DNA of 64,000 nt from Defluviimonas sp. SAOS-178_SWC (lineage in GTDB: Bacteria > Pseudomonadota > Alphaproteobacteria > Rhodobacterales > Rhodobacteraceae), in the NCBI RefSeq assembly GCF_039830135.1, contig NZ_CP156081.1, positions 916,001-980,000 of the forward strand, written 5' to 3'. This document shows, piece after piece, positions 29,190-38,318 of this stretch. The notes under the pieces were generated by a model, which was given only the letters and a program-made list of their open reading frames with translations, did no database searches and was not told the origin of the DNA. The first letter of the stretch is position 1; each line of letters begins with the position of its first letter. The translations under genes were made by a program, and so were the position numbers.

Positions 29190-29480
29190 TCACTTCCCCC
29201 TTGCGGCGCGCGCGGCATCGAGGAACTTGATGTCGAGCCCGTACATGAAATCGCGGTCTTCGCGATAGTGGCGCAGCATCGCCATGATCGCCGCGGTGTT
29301 GAAGATCAGCACGGTGGCGCCGCCGGTCAGCAGCACGACCCGCGCCGCACCCGTCGGGGCAAGCGACCATGTCGCCAAGGCCACGAACCCGATGCTGAGC
29401 CAGAGGACGACGACAAAAGCCCAGGCCACCATTACATCACGCCGATGCATCTTCTCGATGCGTTCCGTTAGATTTGACAC
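29190..29480 (-). CDS. Small two-helix membrane protein, GTG start, first gene of permease operon
   Basis: A 96-residue protein with two helices (~15-37, VAWAFVVVLWLSIGFVALATW, and ~45-69) and a charged C-terminus, YREDRDFMYGLDIKFLDAA. The start is a GTG, chosen because AAGGGAGGAGAGA lies at ideal spacing; the ATG ten codons upstream would place this Shine-Dalgarno inside the gene. It opens the minus-strand operon of three small membrane proteins, the APC permease and two further membrane proteins. Function unknown. Confidence 0.72.
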   Translation of the reverse strand: MSNLTERIEKMHRRDVMVAWAFVVVLWLSIGFVALATWSLAPTGAARVVLLTGGATVLIFNTAAIMAMLRHYREDRDFMYGLDIKFLDAARAARGK

Positions 29481-29840
29481 TCTCTCCTCCCTTGAGATTG
29501 CACCCGACACGGGTCACAGCCCGCCGATCGTTCTCCTGTGGTTAAATATTTTTCACCGATGAGATAGTGTCGGCGCCCGTCTGTCAAGCGTGACCGCGCG
29601 GGTCTGCGGCAGGCCAGACCGCATTTTGCCTGCGCTCATTGATTGCTCAGCACATCAAATTTATGGCCTTTAGGGGAAAGATATATTCATTTCGTGCAAG
29701 AAATATTTTGACCCCTGAAATCGCTGCGGCAAACTGTTCCTGGGGCGATCTGACACGATCAGGATGTTGTTCGTCGCGAACGGAAAGGTGGCGCCGCCGG
29801 TCGGTGAAGGCGCATCAGCAACAGGGAAAAGGAAACCAGG
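29481..29840. promoter_or_regulatory. Divergent control region between the two permease operons
   Basis: No gene is visible in these 360 bases. The centre is AT-rich. An imperfect inverted repeat joins AGGGGAAAGATAT (29672-29684) with ATATTTTGACCCCT (29703-29716). A segment GTGCAAGAAATATTTT (29693-29708) read on the minus strand resembles the AAATATTCTTG repeats of the mgsA/dmmD gap. Both directions must be promoted from here, but I could not fix -35/-10 elements. Confidence 0.45.
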
Positions 29841-31634
29841 ATGCCCAGCGATACTGACGCTGCAATGTTCACGGAGGCTTCCGGCGAATCGCGGAAGCTG
29901 CAAAGGGCGCTCGACTGGCGCGGCGCGTTTTGGGTGGCGGCGGGGGTGCCGCCGCTCGTGCTATTTTCGATCGGCGGGATCGCCGGCGTGGCGGGTCAGG
30001 CGGCCTTCGTCGTCTGGATCGTGTCAATGATCATGGGCTTTTCGCAGTCCTTCACCTATGCCGAAATCGCGGGGATGTTCGGCAACAAGTCGGGCGGCAC
30101 CTCGGTCTACGGCGCGACCGCGTGGCTGCGCTATTCGAAGATGATCGCGCCCTTGTCGGTGTGGTGCAACTGGTTCGCCTGGTCGCCGGTGCTGTCGCTC
30201 GGCTGCGCCATCGCGGCCGGCTACATCCTGAATGCGCTCTTCGGCATCCCCGCAGAGAACAGCCAGCCGGTCCTCGACTGGATCGCCGCCAACGGGGCGC
30301 AATTCACCGCCGAAAGCCAGGCGGTGATCGACTATATCGCCGCGAATGCCGGAACCTCGCCCGACGACGCCATCGCCGCCGTGCAGAGCGCCGCCGCGAT
30401 CGAGGCGCTGACCCCGGCCGTCCGTGCCTGGGAAGCGTTCAACATCACCATCCCCGGCCTCGGTACGCTGCACTTCAACTCGACCTTCGTGATCGGCGCG
30501 ATTCTGATGCTGATCATCTTCGCGATCCAGCACCGGGGCATCGCCTCGACCGCGCGGGCGCAGAAGATCCTGGCGGTGATCGTTCTGGTGCCGCTTTTCC
30601 TCGTCGGCGTTGTGCCGATCCTGAACGGTTCGATCGACGCCATGAACGTGACGGATATCGTGCCGCCGACGGTCGCCTATGGCGGTGATGCGGGATCCTG
30701 GAATATCGGCGGCTGGACGCTCTTCCTCGGCGCGCTCTACATCGCGGCCTGGTCGACCTACGGCTTCGAGACGGCGGTCTGCTACACGGCCGAAATGAAG
30801 GACCCTGCGCGCGACACGTTCAAGGCCATCTTCTTCTCGGGCCTTCTGTGCATGATCTTCTTCTTCCTCATCCCGTTCTCGTTCCAGGGCGTCTTCGGCG
30901 CCGCCGGAATGCTGGACCCGGGCATCGTGGACGGAACCGGCATCGCTGCCGCACTCGGGTCGATGGTCAGCCATTCGAACATTGTAACCCAGGTGTTTGT
31001 GATCCTGATGATCATGGCACTGTTCCTCGCCATCATGACGGCGATGGCCGGCTCCTCGCGGACCCTTTACCAGGGCTCGCGCGACGGCTGGCTGCCGAAG
31101 TACCTGAGCCACGTCAACGACCACGGCGCGCCGACCAACGCGATGTGGACGGACCTTGGCTTCAACCTCTTCCTGCTGGCGCTCGCGTCGGATGCGGGGG
31201 GCTACTTCTACGTTCTCGCGATCTCGAACGTGGGCTATCTCACCTTCAACTTCCTCAACCTGAATGCCGGCTGGATCCACCGCATCGACTCCGGCCATGT
31301 GAAGCGCCCGTGGAAGGCGCCGACCTGGCTGATCGGGGTCAACACGCTTCTGGCCTTCGTCAACGCGCTCCTGCTCGGGGCCGGGGCCAAGGTGTGGGGC
31401 TATTCCGGCGCGCTTTGGTCCGGCGTTGCCTTTGCGGCCCTCATACTGCCGGTCTTCTGGTTCCGCCACTACGTGCAGGACGGCGGCAAGTTCCCGCCCG
31501 AGGCGCTGGAGGATCTGGGCCTGTCGAACGGCGATCTTGGCGAGCGCAAGGCGGGCTTTCTGCCCTATCTCGCGCTGATCGTCGGGGCCGCCATCGTGCT
31601 CTGGGCGAACTGGTTCTTCGTCCTGCCCGAGTGA
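29841..31634 (+). CDS. APC-superfamily amino acid/amine permease
   Basis: A 597-residue integral membrane transporter with about 12-13 hydrophobic helices. The first helix region FWVAAGVPPLVLFSIGGIAGVAGQ and the conserved SGGTSVYGATAWLRY (~91-105) match the APC superfamily; AAWSTYGFETAVCYTAEMKDPARDT (~297-320) is the helix-7/8 region. An insertion of ~80 residues (about 135-215) between early helices, rich in Ala and acidic residues, is longer than in typical APC proteins. Divergent from the other permease operon and followed by a clear terminator. Substrate probably a methylated amine or related compound, from context only. Confidence 0.87.
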   Translation: MPSDTDAAMFTEASGESRKLQRALDWRGAFWVAAGVPPLVLFSIGGIAGVAGQAAFVVWIVSMIMGFSQSFTYAEIAGMFGNKSGGTSVYGATAWLRYSKMIAPLSVWCNWFAWSPVLSLGCAIAAGYILNALFGIPAENSQPVLDWIAANGAQFTAESQAVIDYIAANAGTSPDDAIAAVQSAAAIEALTPAVRAWEAFNITIPGLGTLHFNSTFVIGAILMLIIFAIQHRGIASTARAQKILAVIVLVPLFLVGVVPILNGSIDAMNVTDIVPPTVAYGGDAGSWNIGGWTLFLGALYIAAWSTYGFETAVCYTAEMKDPARDTFKAIFFSGLLCMIFFFLIPFSFQGVFGAAGMLDPGIVDGTGIAAALGSMVSHSNIVTQVFVILMIMALFLAIMTAMAGSSRTLYQGSRDGWLPKYLSHVNDHGAPTNAMWTDLGFNLFLLALASDAGGYFYVLAISNVGYLTFNFLNLNAGWIHRIDSGHVKRPWKAPTWLIGVNTLLAFVNALLLGAGAKVWGYSGALWSGVAFAALILPVFWFRHYVQDGGKFPPEALEDLGLSNGDLGERKAGFLPYLALIVGAAIVLWANWFFVLPE

Positions 31635-31655
31635 TCGAGCGACCGTAACCAAGGC

Positions 31656-31689
31656 GGGCGGCCCCTCAAAAGGGCCGCCCACGGCTTTT
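31656..31689 (+). terminator. Intrinsic terminator after the plus-strand permease
   Basis: GGGCGGCCC (31656-31664) pairs perfectly with GGGCCGCCC (31672-31680) across a 7-base loop, followed by ACGGCTTTT. It lies 22 bases after the permease stop. Confidence 0.8.
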
Positions 31690-31746
31690 CCGGCGACCGC
31701 ATGGGAGTTGAGCCCGGCGACAAACTCGGTTTATCTGAAGGCAACG

Positions 31747-32493
31747 ATGTTGGGAGTGACCCGAGTGACCACCCGCCATGTCCCCAATCAGGCCGCCGAA
31801 GCGCCCGAAGAAACCATCGGCGCCACGGTCAAGACCGTGATCGACACCCTCTTCGCCCGGATCGAATCCAAGGAATACGAAGTCGACGAGCGTCTTCCCT
31901 CGGAACGCACGCTCGCCGCCGAGCTTGGCGTCGCGCGCAACACGGTGCGCGAGGCGCTCGACGTCCTCGAAACTCGCCGGGTGATCCGCAGGCGGGCGGG
32001 CAGCGGCAGTTTCGTCACCTATCAGAGCGAGGTTGGCCGGAACTCGGCGCCCTCGACGCTCGCCTCGAATACAAGCCCGCTGCAACACCTCGTCGTGCGC
32101 GGAGTTCTCGAACCGGAAATCGTGCGCCTTGCGATCATCAACATGACGCCGCGCCAGATCGAGATGCTGGGCGAGACCCTGTCGCAGATGGAGCAGATCC
32201 GCACCGACGCAAACGCCTTCGCGCGGCAGGAGGAACAGCTTTACCGTCAGATCGCGCACGGCACCGGCAACCCGCTGCTTGCCGCCTGTTACGAACTCAC
32301 CATAGACGCCTGCCGGCAGAACTTCCGCTCTGCCCTCTTGCGCCGGTATCTGACGCCGAAACGGATCAGCGACTACCAGCAGCGCTACAACACGCTCTTC
32401 AACGCCATCGCCGCGCGCGACATCGAGGCAGCCGTCGAGTTCATCAAGCTGCACCTGATCGAGGAACAGAAGCTCCTGCTCCAAGAGGCGTGA
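31747..32493 (+). CDS. GntR-family regulator (FadR/FCD type)
   Basis: A 248-residue regulator. The winged helix-turn-helix lies at ~35-95 with ERLPSERTLAAELGVARNT and EALDVLETRRVIRRRAGSGSFV; an all-helical FCD ligand domain follows (~110-235) with its conserved His residues in QIAHGTGNPLL and a late IKLHLIEEQ. The chosen ATG has GAAGG just upstream. It is isolated after the permease terminator and converges on the orphan binding protein. The target may be the permease or tmm. Confidence 0.83.
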   Translation: MLGVTRVTTRHVPNQAAEAPEETIGATVKTVIDTLFARIESKEYEVDERLPSERTLAAELGVARNTVREALDVLETRRVIRRRAGSGSFVTYQSEVGRNSAPSTLASNTSPLQHLVVRGVLEPEIVRLAIINMTPRQIEMLGETLSQMEQIRTDANAFARQEEQLYRQIAHGTGNPLLAACYELTIDACRQNFRSALLRRYLTPKRISDYQQRYNTLFNAIAARDIEAAVEFIKLHLIEEQKLLLQEA

Positions 32494-32495
32494 GG

Positions 32496-33791
32496 TCAGC
32501 CGAACTGGCGGCCGGGCGTCAGATTGCGCAGCGTGCGGACCTGCCGCTGGTCCCACATCTGGCCAAGCTCGACCATCTGCGCCCGGAGCAGGGGGCCATG
32601 ACGCTCAAGCCAGGCGGGGATGGAGCCGAACTCGACGATCCGCGCCTTCGCGTTCCGGATCTGCACCACCGGCCAGTCGCCGATCAACGCATTGTCGACC
32701 CCGAAGATCTCGGACCCCCACCACGTCGCCGGTCCGAAGGCGTGCATGACCGCGCCCGATTGCTTCATGGCCGCCAGAACCGACAGCGAGTTGACGCTGC
32801 CGGCATGTTCCACGGCCGTCCGCCAGATATCGAGGATCGCCGCGTATTCCCAGGATACCGCCGACCAGCTTCCAGGAAACCGGCGCTGGTACTCATCGTA
32901 GAAATCCTTGGGCCGGTTGAAGAAGAACGCCTTTTCGGCAAGCGCGGGATCGTCGAAATCCGGGAACTGGAAGACGAACCCGTCCATGAAATCGGCCGAG
33001 GTCCGGGCGAAGAGCCGGGGGTAGTCGTCGAGCGTGCAGGAGATCAGCTGGCCCGCGAACCCGGCCGCATACGCCGCCTCGGTCAGCGCGTGAACCATCG
33101 GCGTGTAGCTTGTGGACCAGCACAGGATGTCCGGCGCGTCGGCCATCATCGCCGCGACGATCGCGCCCGCATCGCCGCCATGCGGGTCATAGCGGATCTC
33201 GCGCACCACCTCGATTCCCGCCGCCGCGCAGGCCGCGCGGTAGGTCGCGAGCGAAGGGAGCCCCAGCGCGTCGGTCTGCGCGCAGAGCGCGATCCGTTTC
33301 AGATCGGGTCGGGTGCGCGCCAGCCAGTCAATGCCGGTGACGGTATAGATCGGATGCGATTCGCTCGGCGCGATCAGGTAGGGTGTGTCGGGCGAAAGAT
33401 CGCTCGGCAGGAGCGTCGCGGTCAAAAGCTTGCGGTCGGTCAGGTAGTCGATCACCGGCGAAAGCGTGTCGCCCCCGAGCGTCAGGAGAAGCTTCACGTC
33501 GCTGTCCTGCACCAGCTTGCGCACCCCTTCGAGCGCGAGCCCCGCGTCATACCGGCAATCGAAGGGCACAAGGCGCACCGGATGCCGCAAGCCACCGATC
33601 GAGAGGCCGCCTGCGCGGTTCACGCTTTCGGTCCAGATCTCGCAGCCGTTCAGCCCGGGACGGCCCCATGACTGAACCGGTCCACTGAGAGGTGCCAGAA
33701 ACCCGATTCCGATCGAGTCCGCGACGCCTGTGGTCAGGCGGGCAAGGGTGCCGCGTACGGCTATTCTTTGGGCGAAACTTCCGGTGCTCAT
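32496..33791 (-). CDS. Orphan solute-binding-like protein (UrtA/AmiC family), no signal peptide seen
   Basis: A 431-residue type I periplasmic-binding fold protein of the branched-chain/amide-binding family: GIGFLAPLSGPVQSWGRPGLNG (~27-48), KLLLTLGGDTLSPVIDYL, and IRYDPHGGDAGAIVAAMMADAPD. It differs from transported relatives in having no hydrophobic N-terminal signal; the start reads MSTGSFAQRIAVRG. No ABC permease or ATPase lies beside it. It may act as a cytoplasmic ligand sensor like AmiC, or be exported by an unrecognised route. Divergent from tmm across 160 bases and convergent with the GntR gene. GTG immediately upstream is an alternative start. Confidence 0.78.
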   Translation of the reverse strand: MSTGSFAQRIAVRGTLARLTTGVADSIGIGFLAPLSGPVQSWGRPGLNGCEIWTESVNRAGGLSIGGLRHPVRLVPFDCRYDAGLALEGVRKLVQDSDVKLLLTLGGDTLSPVIDYLTDRKLLTATLLPSDLSPDTPYLIAPSESHPIYTVTGIDWLARTRPDLKRIALCAQTDALGLPSLATYRAACAAAGIEVVREIRYDPHGGDAGAIVAAMMADAPDILCWSTSYTPMVHALTEAAYAAGFAGQLISCTLDDYPRLFARTSADFMDGFVFQFPDFDDPALAEKAFFFNRPKDFYDEYQRRFPGSWSAVSWEYAAILDIWRTAVEHAGSVNSLSVLAAMKQSGAVMHAFGPATWWGSEIFGVDNALIGDWPVVQIRNAKARIVEFGSIPAWLERHGPLLRAQMVELGQMWDQRQVRTLRNLTPGRQFG

Positions 33792-33865
33792 CACGTCAGC
33801 CTAGCGGTTTACCCGCCAATGCCCGGCATTCTGCGCAAAAGATTACCTGCGGGCAAATAATATTA

Positions 33866-33894
33866 TTGACAGGCGGTAAGCCGGTTCGTCAATC
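33866..33894 (+). promoter_or_regulatory. Candidate tmm promoter
   Basis: A perfect TTGACA (33866-33871) is followed after 17 bases by TCAATC, a weak -10. The flanks are AT-rich, with ATTACC-TGC-GGGCAAAT just upstream as a possible operator. The -10 match is poor, so this is tentative. Confidence 0.35.
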
Positions 33895-33951
33895 TGGTCC
33901 GAACCAAAAGCACCAAAGCGACAGGATTGGTCCATACCACAGGAGGTTGAA

Positions 33952-35328
33952 TTGACAAAACGCGTGGCCATCATCGGCGCCGGACCCTCGGGTCTTGCGC
34001 AACTCAGAGCCTTTCAGTCCGCCAAGAAGAATGGGGCCGAGATCCCCGACATCGTCTGTTTCGAGAAGCAGTCGAACTGGGGCGGTCTGTGGAACTACAC
34101 CTGGCGCACCGGCCTCGACGAGTATGGCGAGCCGGTCCATTGCTCGATGTATCGCTATCTCTGGTCGAACGGCCCGAAGGAGGGTCTGGAATTCGCCGAC
34201 TATTCCTTCGAGGAGCATTTCGGCAAGCAGATCGCCAGCTACCCGCCGCGCGCCGTTCTCTTCGACTACATCCAGGGCCGTGTGAAAAAGGCGGGCGTGC
34301 GTGACTGGATCCGGTTCTCCACCACGATCCGAATGGTGAAATACAACGAGGACAAGGGCAACTTCACCGTCACCGCCCATGACCTCGTCAACGACCGCAT
34401 GTATGACGAGGAGTTCGACAACGTCATCGTCGCTTCCGGCCACTTCTCGGTGCCGAACGTTCCCGAATACCCCGGCTTCGACAAGTTCAACGGCCGCGTC
34501 CTCCACGCGCACGATTTCCGCGACGCGCGGGAATTCGCGGGCAAGGATCTGCTGCTGCTCGGCTCCTCCTATTCGGCCGAAGACATCGGCTCGCAGTGCT
34601 GGAAATACGGCGCCAAGTCGATCACGGTCGCCTACCGCAACGCGCCGATGGGTTTCAAATGGCCGGACAACTGGAAGGAAGTGCCGAAGCTTGAGCGGAT
34701 GGACGAGGATACCGCCTATTTCGCCGACGGCACCTCGAAGAAGGTCGATGCGGTCATCCTCTGCACCGGCTACAAGCACCACTTCCCGTTCCTGCCCGAC
34801 GATCTGCGCCTGAAGACCGCGAACCGCCTGGCTGCCGCCGATCTCTACAAGGGCGTGGTCTGGGTGCATAACCCCAAGCTCTTCTATGTCGGCATGCAGG
34901 ACCAGTGGTTCACCTTCAACATGTTCGACGCGCAGGCCTGGTGGGTCCGCGACGCGATCATGGGCCGCATCGCGATCCCGACCGACAAGGCGGTTCTCGT
35001 GAAGGACGTCGAAAACCGCGTGGCGGGCGAGGATGCCGGCAAGGATGCTCATGACGCCATCCACTACCAGGGCGACTACGTGAAGGAACTGATCGCCGAG
35101 ACGGACTACCCGTCCTTCGACGTGGATGGCGCCTGCGAAGCCTTCTTCGAGTGGAAGGACCACAAGAAGGAAGACATCATGGGCTTCCGGAACAACCGCT
35201 ACCGCTCGGTCATCACCGGGACGATGGCGCCGGTCCATCACACACCGTGGAAGGACGCCCTCGACGACTCGATGGAATCCTACCTCAGGAACGAAGCCGA
35301 AAGCCGTCAGACCGAGCCGGCCGAATAG
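33952..35328 (+). CDS. tmm: Trimethylamine monooxygenase (flavin-containing)
   Basis: Oxidises trimethylamine to its N-oxide with NADPH and O2. The 458-residue FMO has the FAD motif [13 protein letters not shown] (~5-17), the FMO fingerprint [11 protein letters not shown] (~180-190), the NADPH motif [13 protein letters not shown] (~200-212) and [14 protein letters not shown] (~264). Length and motifs agree with bacterial Tmm. Translation starts at TTG: AGGAGG sits at ideal spacing before it, no ATG precedes the FAD motif, and the next residues TKRVAIIG fit family N-termini. It stands alone, with a terminator-like hairpin after it. Confidence 0.93.
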   Translation: MTKRVAIIGAGPSGLAQLRAFQSAKKNGAEIPDIVCFEKQSNWGGLWNYTWRTGLDEYGEPVHCSMYRYLWSNGPKEGLEFADYSFEEHFGKQIASYPPRAVLFDYIQGRVKKAGVRDWIRFSTTIRMVKYNEDKGNFTVTAHDLVNDRMYDEEFDNVIVASGHFSVPNVPEYPGFDKFNGRVLHAHDFRDAREFAGKDLLLLGSSYSAEDIGSQCWKYGAKSITVAYRNAPMGFKWPDNWKEVPKLERMDEDTAYFADGTSKKVDAVILCTGYKHHFPFLPDDLRLKTANRLAAADLYKGVVWVHNPKLFYVGMQDQWFTFNMFDAQAWWVRDAIMGRIAIPTDKAVLVKDVENRVAGEDAGKDAHDAIHYQGDYVKELIAETDYPSFDVDGACEAFFEWKDHKKEDIMGFRNNRYRSVITGTMAPVHHTPWKDALDDSMESYLRNEAESRQTEPAE

Positions 35329-35352
35329 GGCGGTCTGGGCCGACGAAACGCC

Positions 35353-35391
35353 GTCCCGGCGGGCGCGATGCCCCGCCGGGACATTCGCTTT
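35353..35391 (+). terminator. Probable terminator after tmm
   Basis: GTCCCGGCGGG (35353-35363) pairs perfectly with CCCGCCGGGAC (35372-35382) over an 8-base loop. It is followed by ATTCGCTTT, a weak T-rich tract, 25 bases after the tmm stop. Confidence 0.65.
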
Positions 35392-35470
35392 GATGGCTCC
35401 GGCGCCGGTTGGCGTCGTTCAGCGCCGGGTAAGCCGTCAAAATCTTGGGGCTGAACGGGACAACGTTCAT

Positions 35471-35498
35471 TTGACCAATGCGAATATTATTTTATCCT
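35471..35498 (+). promoter_or_regulatory. Candidate promoter of the fhs-folD operon
   Basis: TTGACC (35471-35476), a 16-base spacer, and TATCCT (35493-35498) resemble a sigma-70 promoter within an AT-rich island; each hexamer has one or two mismatches. It lies about 95 bases before the fhs start. Confidence 0.4.
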
Positions 35499-35591
35499 TG
35501 GGAATGAGAGCGGGCCGTCCACGGCAGCCCGGCATAAACGGATCCGCCGCCTCAGCCAGGAGCGGCCAAGCGTCCAAGAGGGAAACGAGAC

Positions 35592-37268
35592 ATGGCGTTC
35601 AAGACGGATATTGAGATTGCGCGGGAAGCGCGGAAGCGTCCGATCATGGAGATCGGGGACAAGCTCGGGATTCCTTCGGAGCATCTTCTGCCCTACGGTC
35701 ATGACAAGGCGAAGGTGAGCCAGGCGTTCATCCGGTCTCTGGAGGGTCGGAAGGACGGCAAGCTGGTTCTGGTGACGGCGATCAACCCGACGCCTGCGGG
35801 CGAGGGCAAGACGACGACGACGGTGGGTCTTGGCGACGGGTTGAACCGGATCGGCAAGAAGGCGGTGATCTGCATCCGCGAGGCGTCGCTGGGGCCGAAC
35901 TTCGGGATGAAGGGCGGGGCGGCCGGGGGCGGCTACGCGCAGGTGGTGCCGATGGAGGAGATGAACCTTCACTTCACCGGCGACTTCCACGCGATCACGA
36001 GCGCGCACAACCTGCTTTCCGCGATGATCGACAACCACATCTACTGGGGCAACGCGCTCCAGATCGACGCGCGGCGGGTGAGCTGGCGGCGGGTGATGGA
36101 CATGAACGACCGGGCGCTTCGGGACATCGTGGTGAGCCTTGGCGGCGTGTCGAACGGCTTCCCGCGCCAGACCGGGTTCGACATCACGGTGGCCTCCGAG
36201 GTGATGGCGATCCTGTGCCTGTCGAAGGATCTTGAGGATCTGCAGAAGCGGCTCGGCGACATCGTGGTGGCCTATACCCGCGACAAGACGCCGGTCTACG
36301 CCCGCGACATCAAGGCCGACGGGGCGATGACGGTGCTTCTGAAGGACGCGATGCAGCCGAACCTGGTGCAGACGCTGGAGAACAACCCGGCCTTCGTGCA
36401 TGGCGGCCCCTTCGCCAATATCGCGCATGGCTGCAACTCGGTGATCGCGACGAAGACGGCGCTGAAGCTGGGTGAGTATGTGGTGACCGAGGCCGGCTTC
36501 GGGGCCGATCTCGGGGCGGAGAAATTCTTCGACATCAAGTGCCGCAAGGCGGGTCTGAAGCCGGCGGCGGCGGTGATCGTGGCGACGGTGCGGGCGATGA
36601 AGATGAACGGCGGGGTGGCGAAGGCCGATCTCGGGGCGGAGAACGTGGCGGCGGTGCAGAAGGGCTGCCCGAACCTCGGCCGCCACATCGCCAACGTGAA
36701 GTCGTTCGGGGTGCCGGTGGTGGTGGCGATCAACCACTTCTACAGCGACACCGATGCCGAGATCGCGGCGGTGAAGGCCTATGTCGCCGAGCAGGGCGCC
36801 GAGGCGATCCTGTGCAAGCACTGGGCGAACGGGTCGGCCGGGATCGAGGATCTCGCGCGGAAGGTTGTGGAGATGGCGGAGGGCGGTTCGGCGAACTTCG
36901 CGCCGCTCTATCCCGACGAGATGCCGCTCTTCCAGAAGATCGAGACCATCGCGAAGCGGATCTACCACGCCGACGAGGTGATCGCCGACAAGTCGGTGCG
37001 CGAGCAGCTGAAGGCCTGGGAGGCGGCGGGCTACGGCCATCTGCCGGTCTGCATGGCCAAGACCCAGTACAGCTTCACCACCGATCCGAACGTGCGGGGC
37101 GCGCCGACGGGTCATTCGGTGCCGGTGCGCGAGGTGCGGCTCAGCGCCGGGGCGGGGTTCATCGTGGTGATCTGCGGCGAGATCATGACCATGCCGGGCC
37201 TGCCCAAGGTGCCGTCGGCGGAGGTGATCCGGCTGAACGACGCGGGCCATGTCGAGGGCCTGTTCTAA
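35592..37268 (+). CDS. fhs: Formate-tetrahydrofolate ligase
   Basis: Interconverts formate, ATP and tetrahydrofolate with 10-formyl-tetrahydrofolate. In this locus it can release formate from oxidised one-carbon units or load formate for assimilation. The 558-residue protein is full length, with the P-loop [18 protein letters not shown] (~62-79), [20 protein letters not shown] (~98-117) and [16 protein letters not shown] (~302-317). GAGGGAAACGAGAC precedes the ATG. Two folD-type genes follow on the same strand. The codon choice is strongly biased, consistent with high expression. Confidence 0.96.
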   Translation: MAFKTDIEIAREARKRPIMEIGDKLGIPSEHLLPYGHDKAKVSQAFIRSLEGRKDGKLVLVTAINPTPAGEGKTTTTVGLGDGLNRIGKKAVICIREASLGPNFGMKGGAAGGGYAQVVPMEEMNLHFTGDFHAITSAHNLLSAMIDNHIYWGNALQIDARRVSWRRVMDMNDRALRDIVVSLGGVSNGFPRQTGFDITVASEVMAILCLSKDLEDLQKRLGDIVVAYTRDKTPVYARDIKADGAMTVLLKDAMQPNLVQTLENNPAFVHGGPFANIAHGCNSVIATKTALKLGEYVVTEAGFGADLGAEKFFDIKCRKAGLKPAAAVIVATVRAMKMNGGVAKADLGAENVAAVQKGCPNLGRHIANVKSFGVPVVVAINHFYSDTDAEIAAVKAYVAEQGAEAILCKHWANGSAGIEDLARKVVEMAEGGSANFAPLYPDEMPLFQKIETIAKRIYHADEVIADKSVREQLKAWEAAGYGHLPVCMAKTQYSFTTDPNVRGAPTGHSVPVREVRLSAGAGFIVVICGEIMTMPGLPKVPSAEVIRLNDAGHVEGLF

Positions 37269-37278
37269 GGCAAAGGCA

Positions 37279-37295
37279 GGGGGGCTTCGCCCCCC
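37279..37295 (+). other. Stem-loop downstream of fhs
   Basis: GGGGGG-CTTCG-CCCCCC forms a very stable hairpin 10 bases after the fhs stop. There is no T run. A near-identical structure lies downstream of the panE-like gene (40398-40414, minus strand). It may protect mRNA ends or attenuate read-through into the folD pair. Confidence 0.6.
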
Positions 37296-37417
37296 GCCGC
37301 CCATCGGCGGGCCGATGGACGCCCCTCCCCCCACCGCGGGGAATTCGGGCAACGAAGAGGCAGGCAGGGCCGGGGCGGATGCGCGTCGGGCCTGGCGGAC
37401 AAGGGAACCGGCGGCGG

Positions 37418-38308
37418 ATGAGTGCGACGATCATCGACGGCAGGGCGATTGCGCGGCGCATGCTGGCCGAGGTCGCGGCGGAGGCGGCGCACCTTTCGGG
37501 CGAGGGCTGGGCGCCGCGGCTCGTCTCGATCTCGGTCGGGGATGTCGCGGCGGCGGAGCTTTACGTCCGCAACCAGCAGAAGCAGGCCGACGGTGCCGGT
37601 GTGGCCTTCGAGGCGCGGACCTATCCGCCCGACATCTCGCTTGAGCAGCTGACCGGGGTCCTGCACGGGCTGAACGCCGATCCGCGCGTGAACGGCATCA
37701 TCATCCAGCGTCCGCTGCCGGCGCATATCCCAGTGAAGGAGCTGCAGCGCGCCATCCATCCCCTGAAGGATGTCGAGGGCATGCACCCGGCCTCGATCGG
37801 CAATATCGTCTACAACGACCTGGCGCTCGGCCCTTGCACGGCGGTGGCGGCGGTGGAGATCCTGAAGACCCTCCCCCTGAAGATCGAGGGGCTCGACGTG
37901 ACGGTGATCGGCCATTCCGAGATCGTCGGCAAGCCGATCGCCTTCCTGATGATGGGGCTGGGCGCGACGGTGACGGTCTGCCATCACATGACGCGGCAGG
38001 TGGCGGTGCATTCGCGCCGGGCCGATGCGGTCTTCGTCGCGGTGGGCAAGCCCGGCCTTGTCACCGGCGCGATGCTGCAACCGGGCGCGGCGCTGATCGA
38101 TATCGGCATCAACCGGATCGAGACGCCGGAGGGGCCGCGCACGGTGGGTGACGCCGATTACGGCAGCTGCGCCGAGGTGGCGGGCTGGATCACGCCGGTT
38201 CCGGGCGGCGTCGGGCCGGTCACGGTGGCGATGCTGATGAAGAATGCGGTTCTTGCGACGCGGCTGCAGAAGGCGCAGTACCGCGATGCCTATGCGATTG
38301 CGAATTGA
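37418..38308 (+). CDS. Divergent FolD-family protein with altered catalytic residues
   Basis: A 296-residue protein of the methylene-tetrahydrofolate dehydrogenase/cyclohydrolase family, encoded directly before a normal folD. Aligning the two, Tyr49 and Gln97 are kept, but the catalytic Lys (position 54 in the neighbour and in E. coli FolD) is Gln53 (YVRNQQK), and the active-site Asp121 is Glu120 (KDVEG). The cofactor loop also differs: [11 protein letters not shown], and CHHMTR where the neighbour has AHSRT. In human enzyme studies the Lys-to-Gln change removes cyclohydrolase while sparing dehydrogenase activity, so this may be a dehydrogenase only, use another cofactor or serve another role. 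The start lacks a strong ribosome site. Stop is 10 bases before folD. Confidence 0.85.
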   Translation: MSATIIDGRAIARRMLAEVAAEAAHLSGEGWAPRLVSISVGDVAAAELYVRNQQKQADGAGVAFEARTYPPDISLEQLTGVLHGLNADPRVNGIIIQRPLPAHIPVKELQRAIHPLKDVEGMHPASIGNIVYNDLALGPCTAVAAVEILKTLPLKIEGLDVTVIGHSEIVGKPIAFLMMGLGATVTVCHHMTRQVAVHSRRADAVFVAVGKPGLVTGAMLQPGAALIDIGINRIETPEGPRTVGDADYGSCAEVAGWITPVPGGVGPVTVAMLMKNAVLATRLQKAQYRDAYAIAN

Positions 38309-38318
38309 GGAGATCGGA

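Noticed and set aside
36539..37417. Upstream extension of the divergent folD frame into fhs
   Set aside because: The first 293 codons are an out-of-frame reading of fhs; the protein-like part begins at the ATG at 37418.
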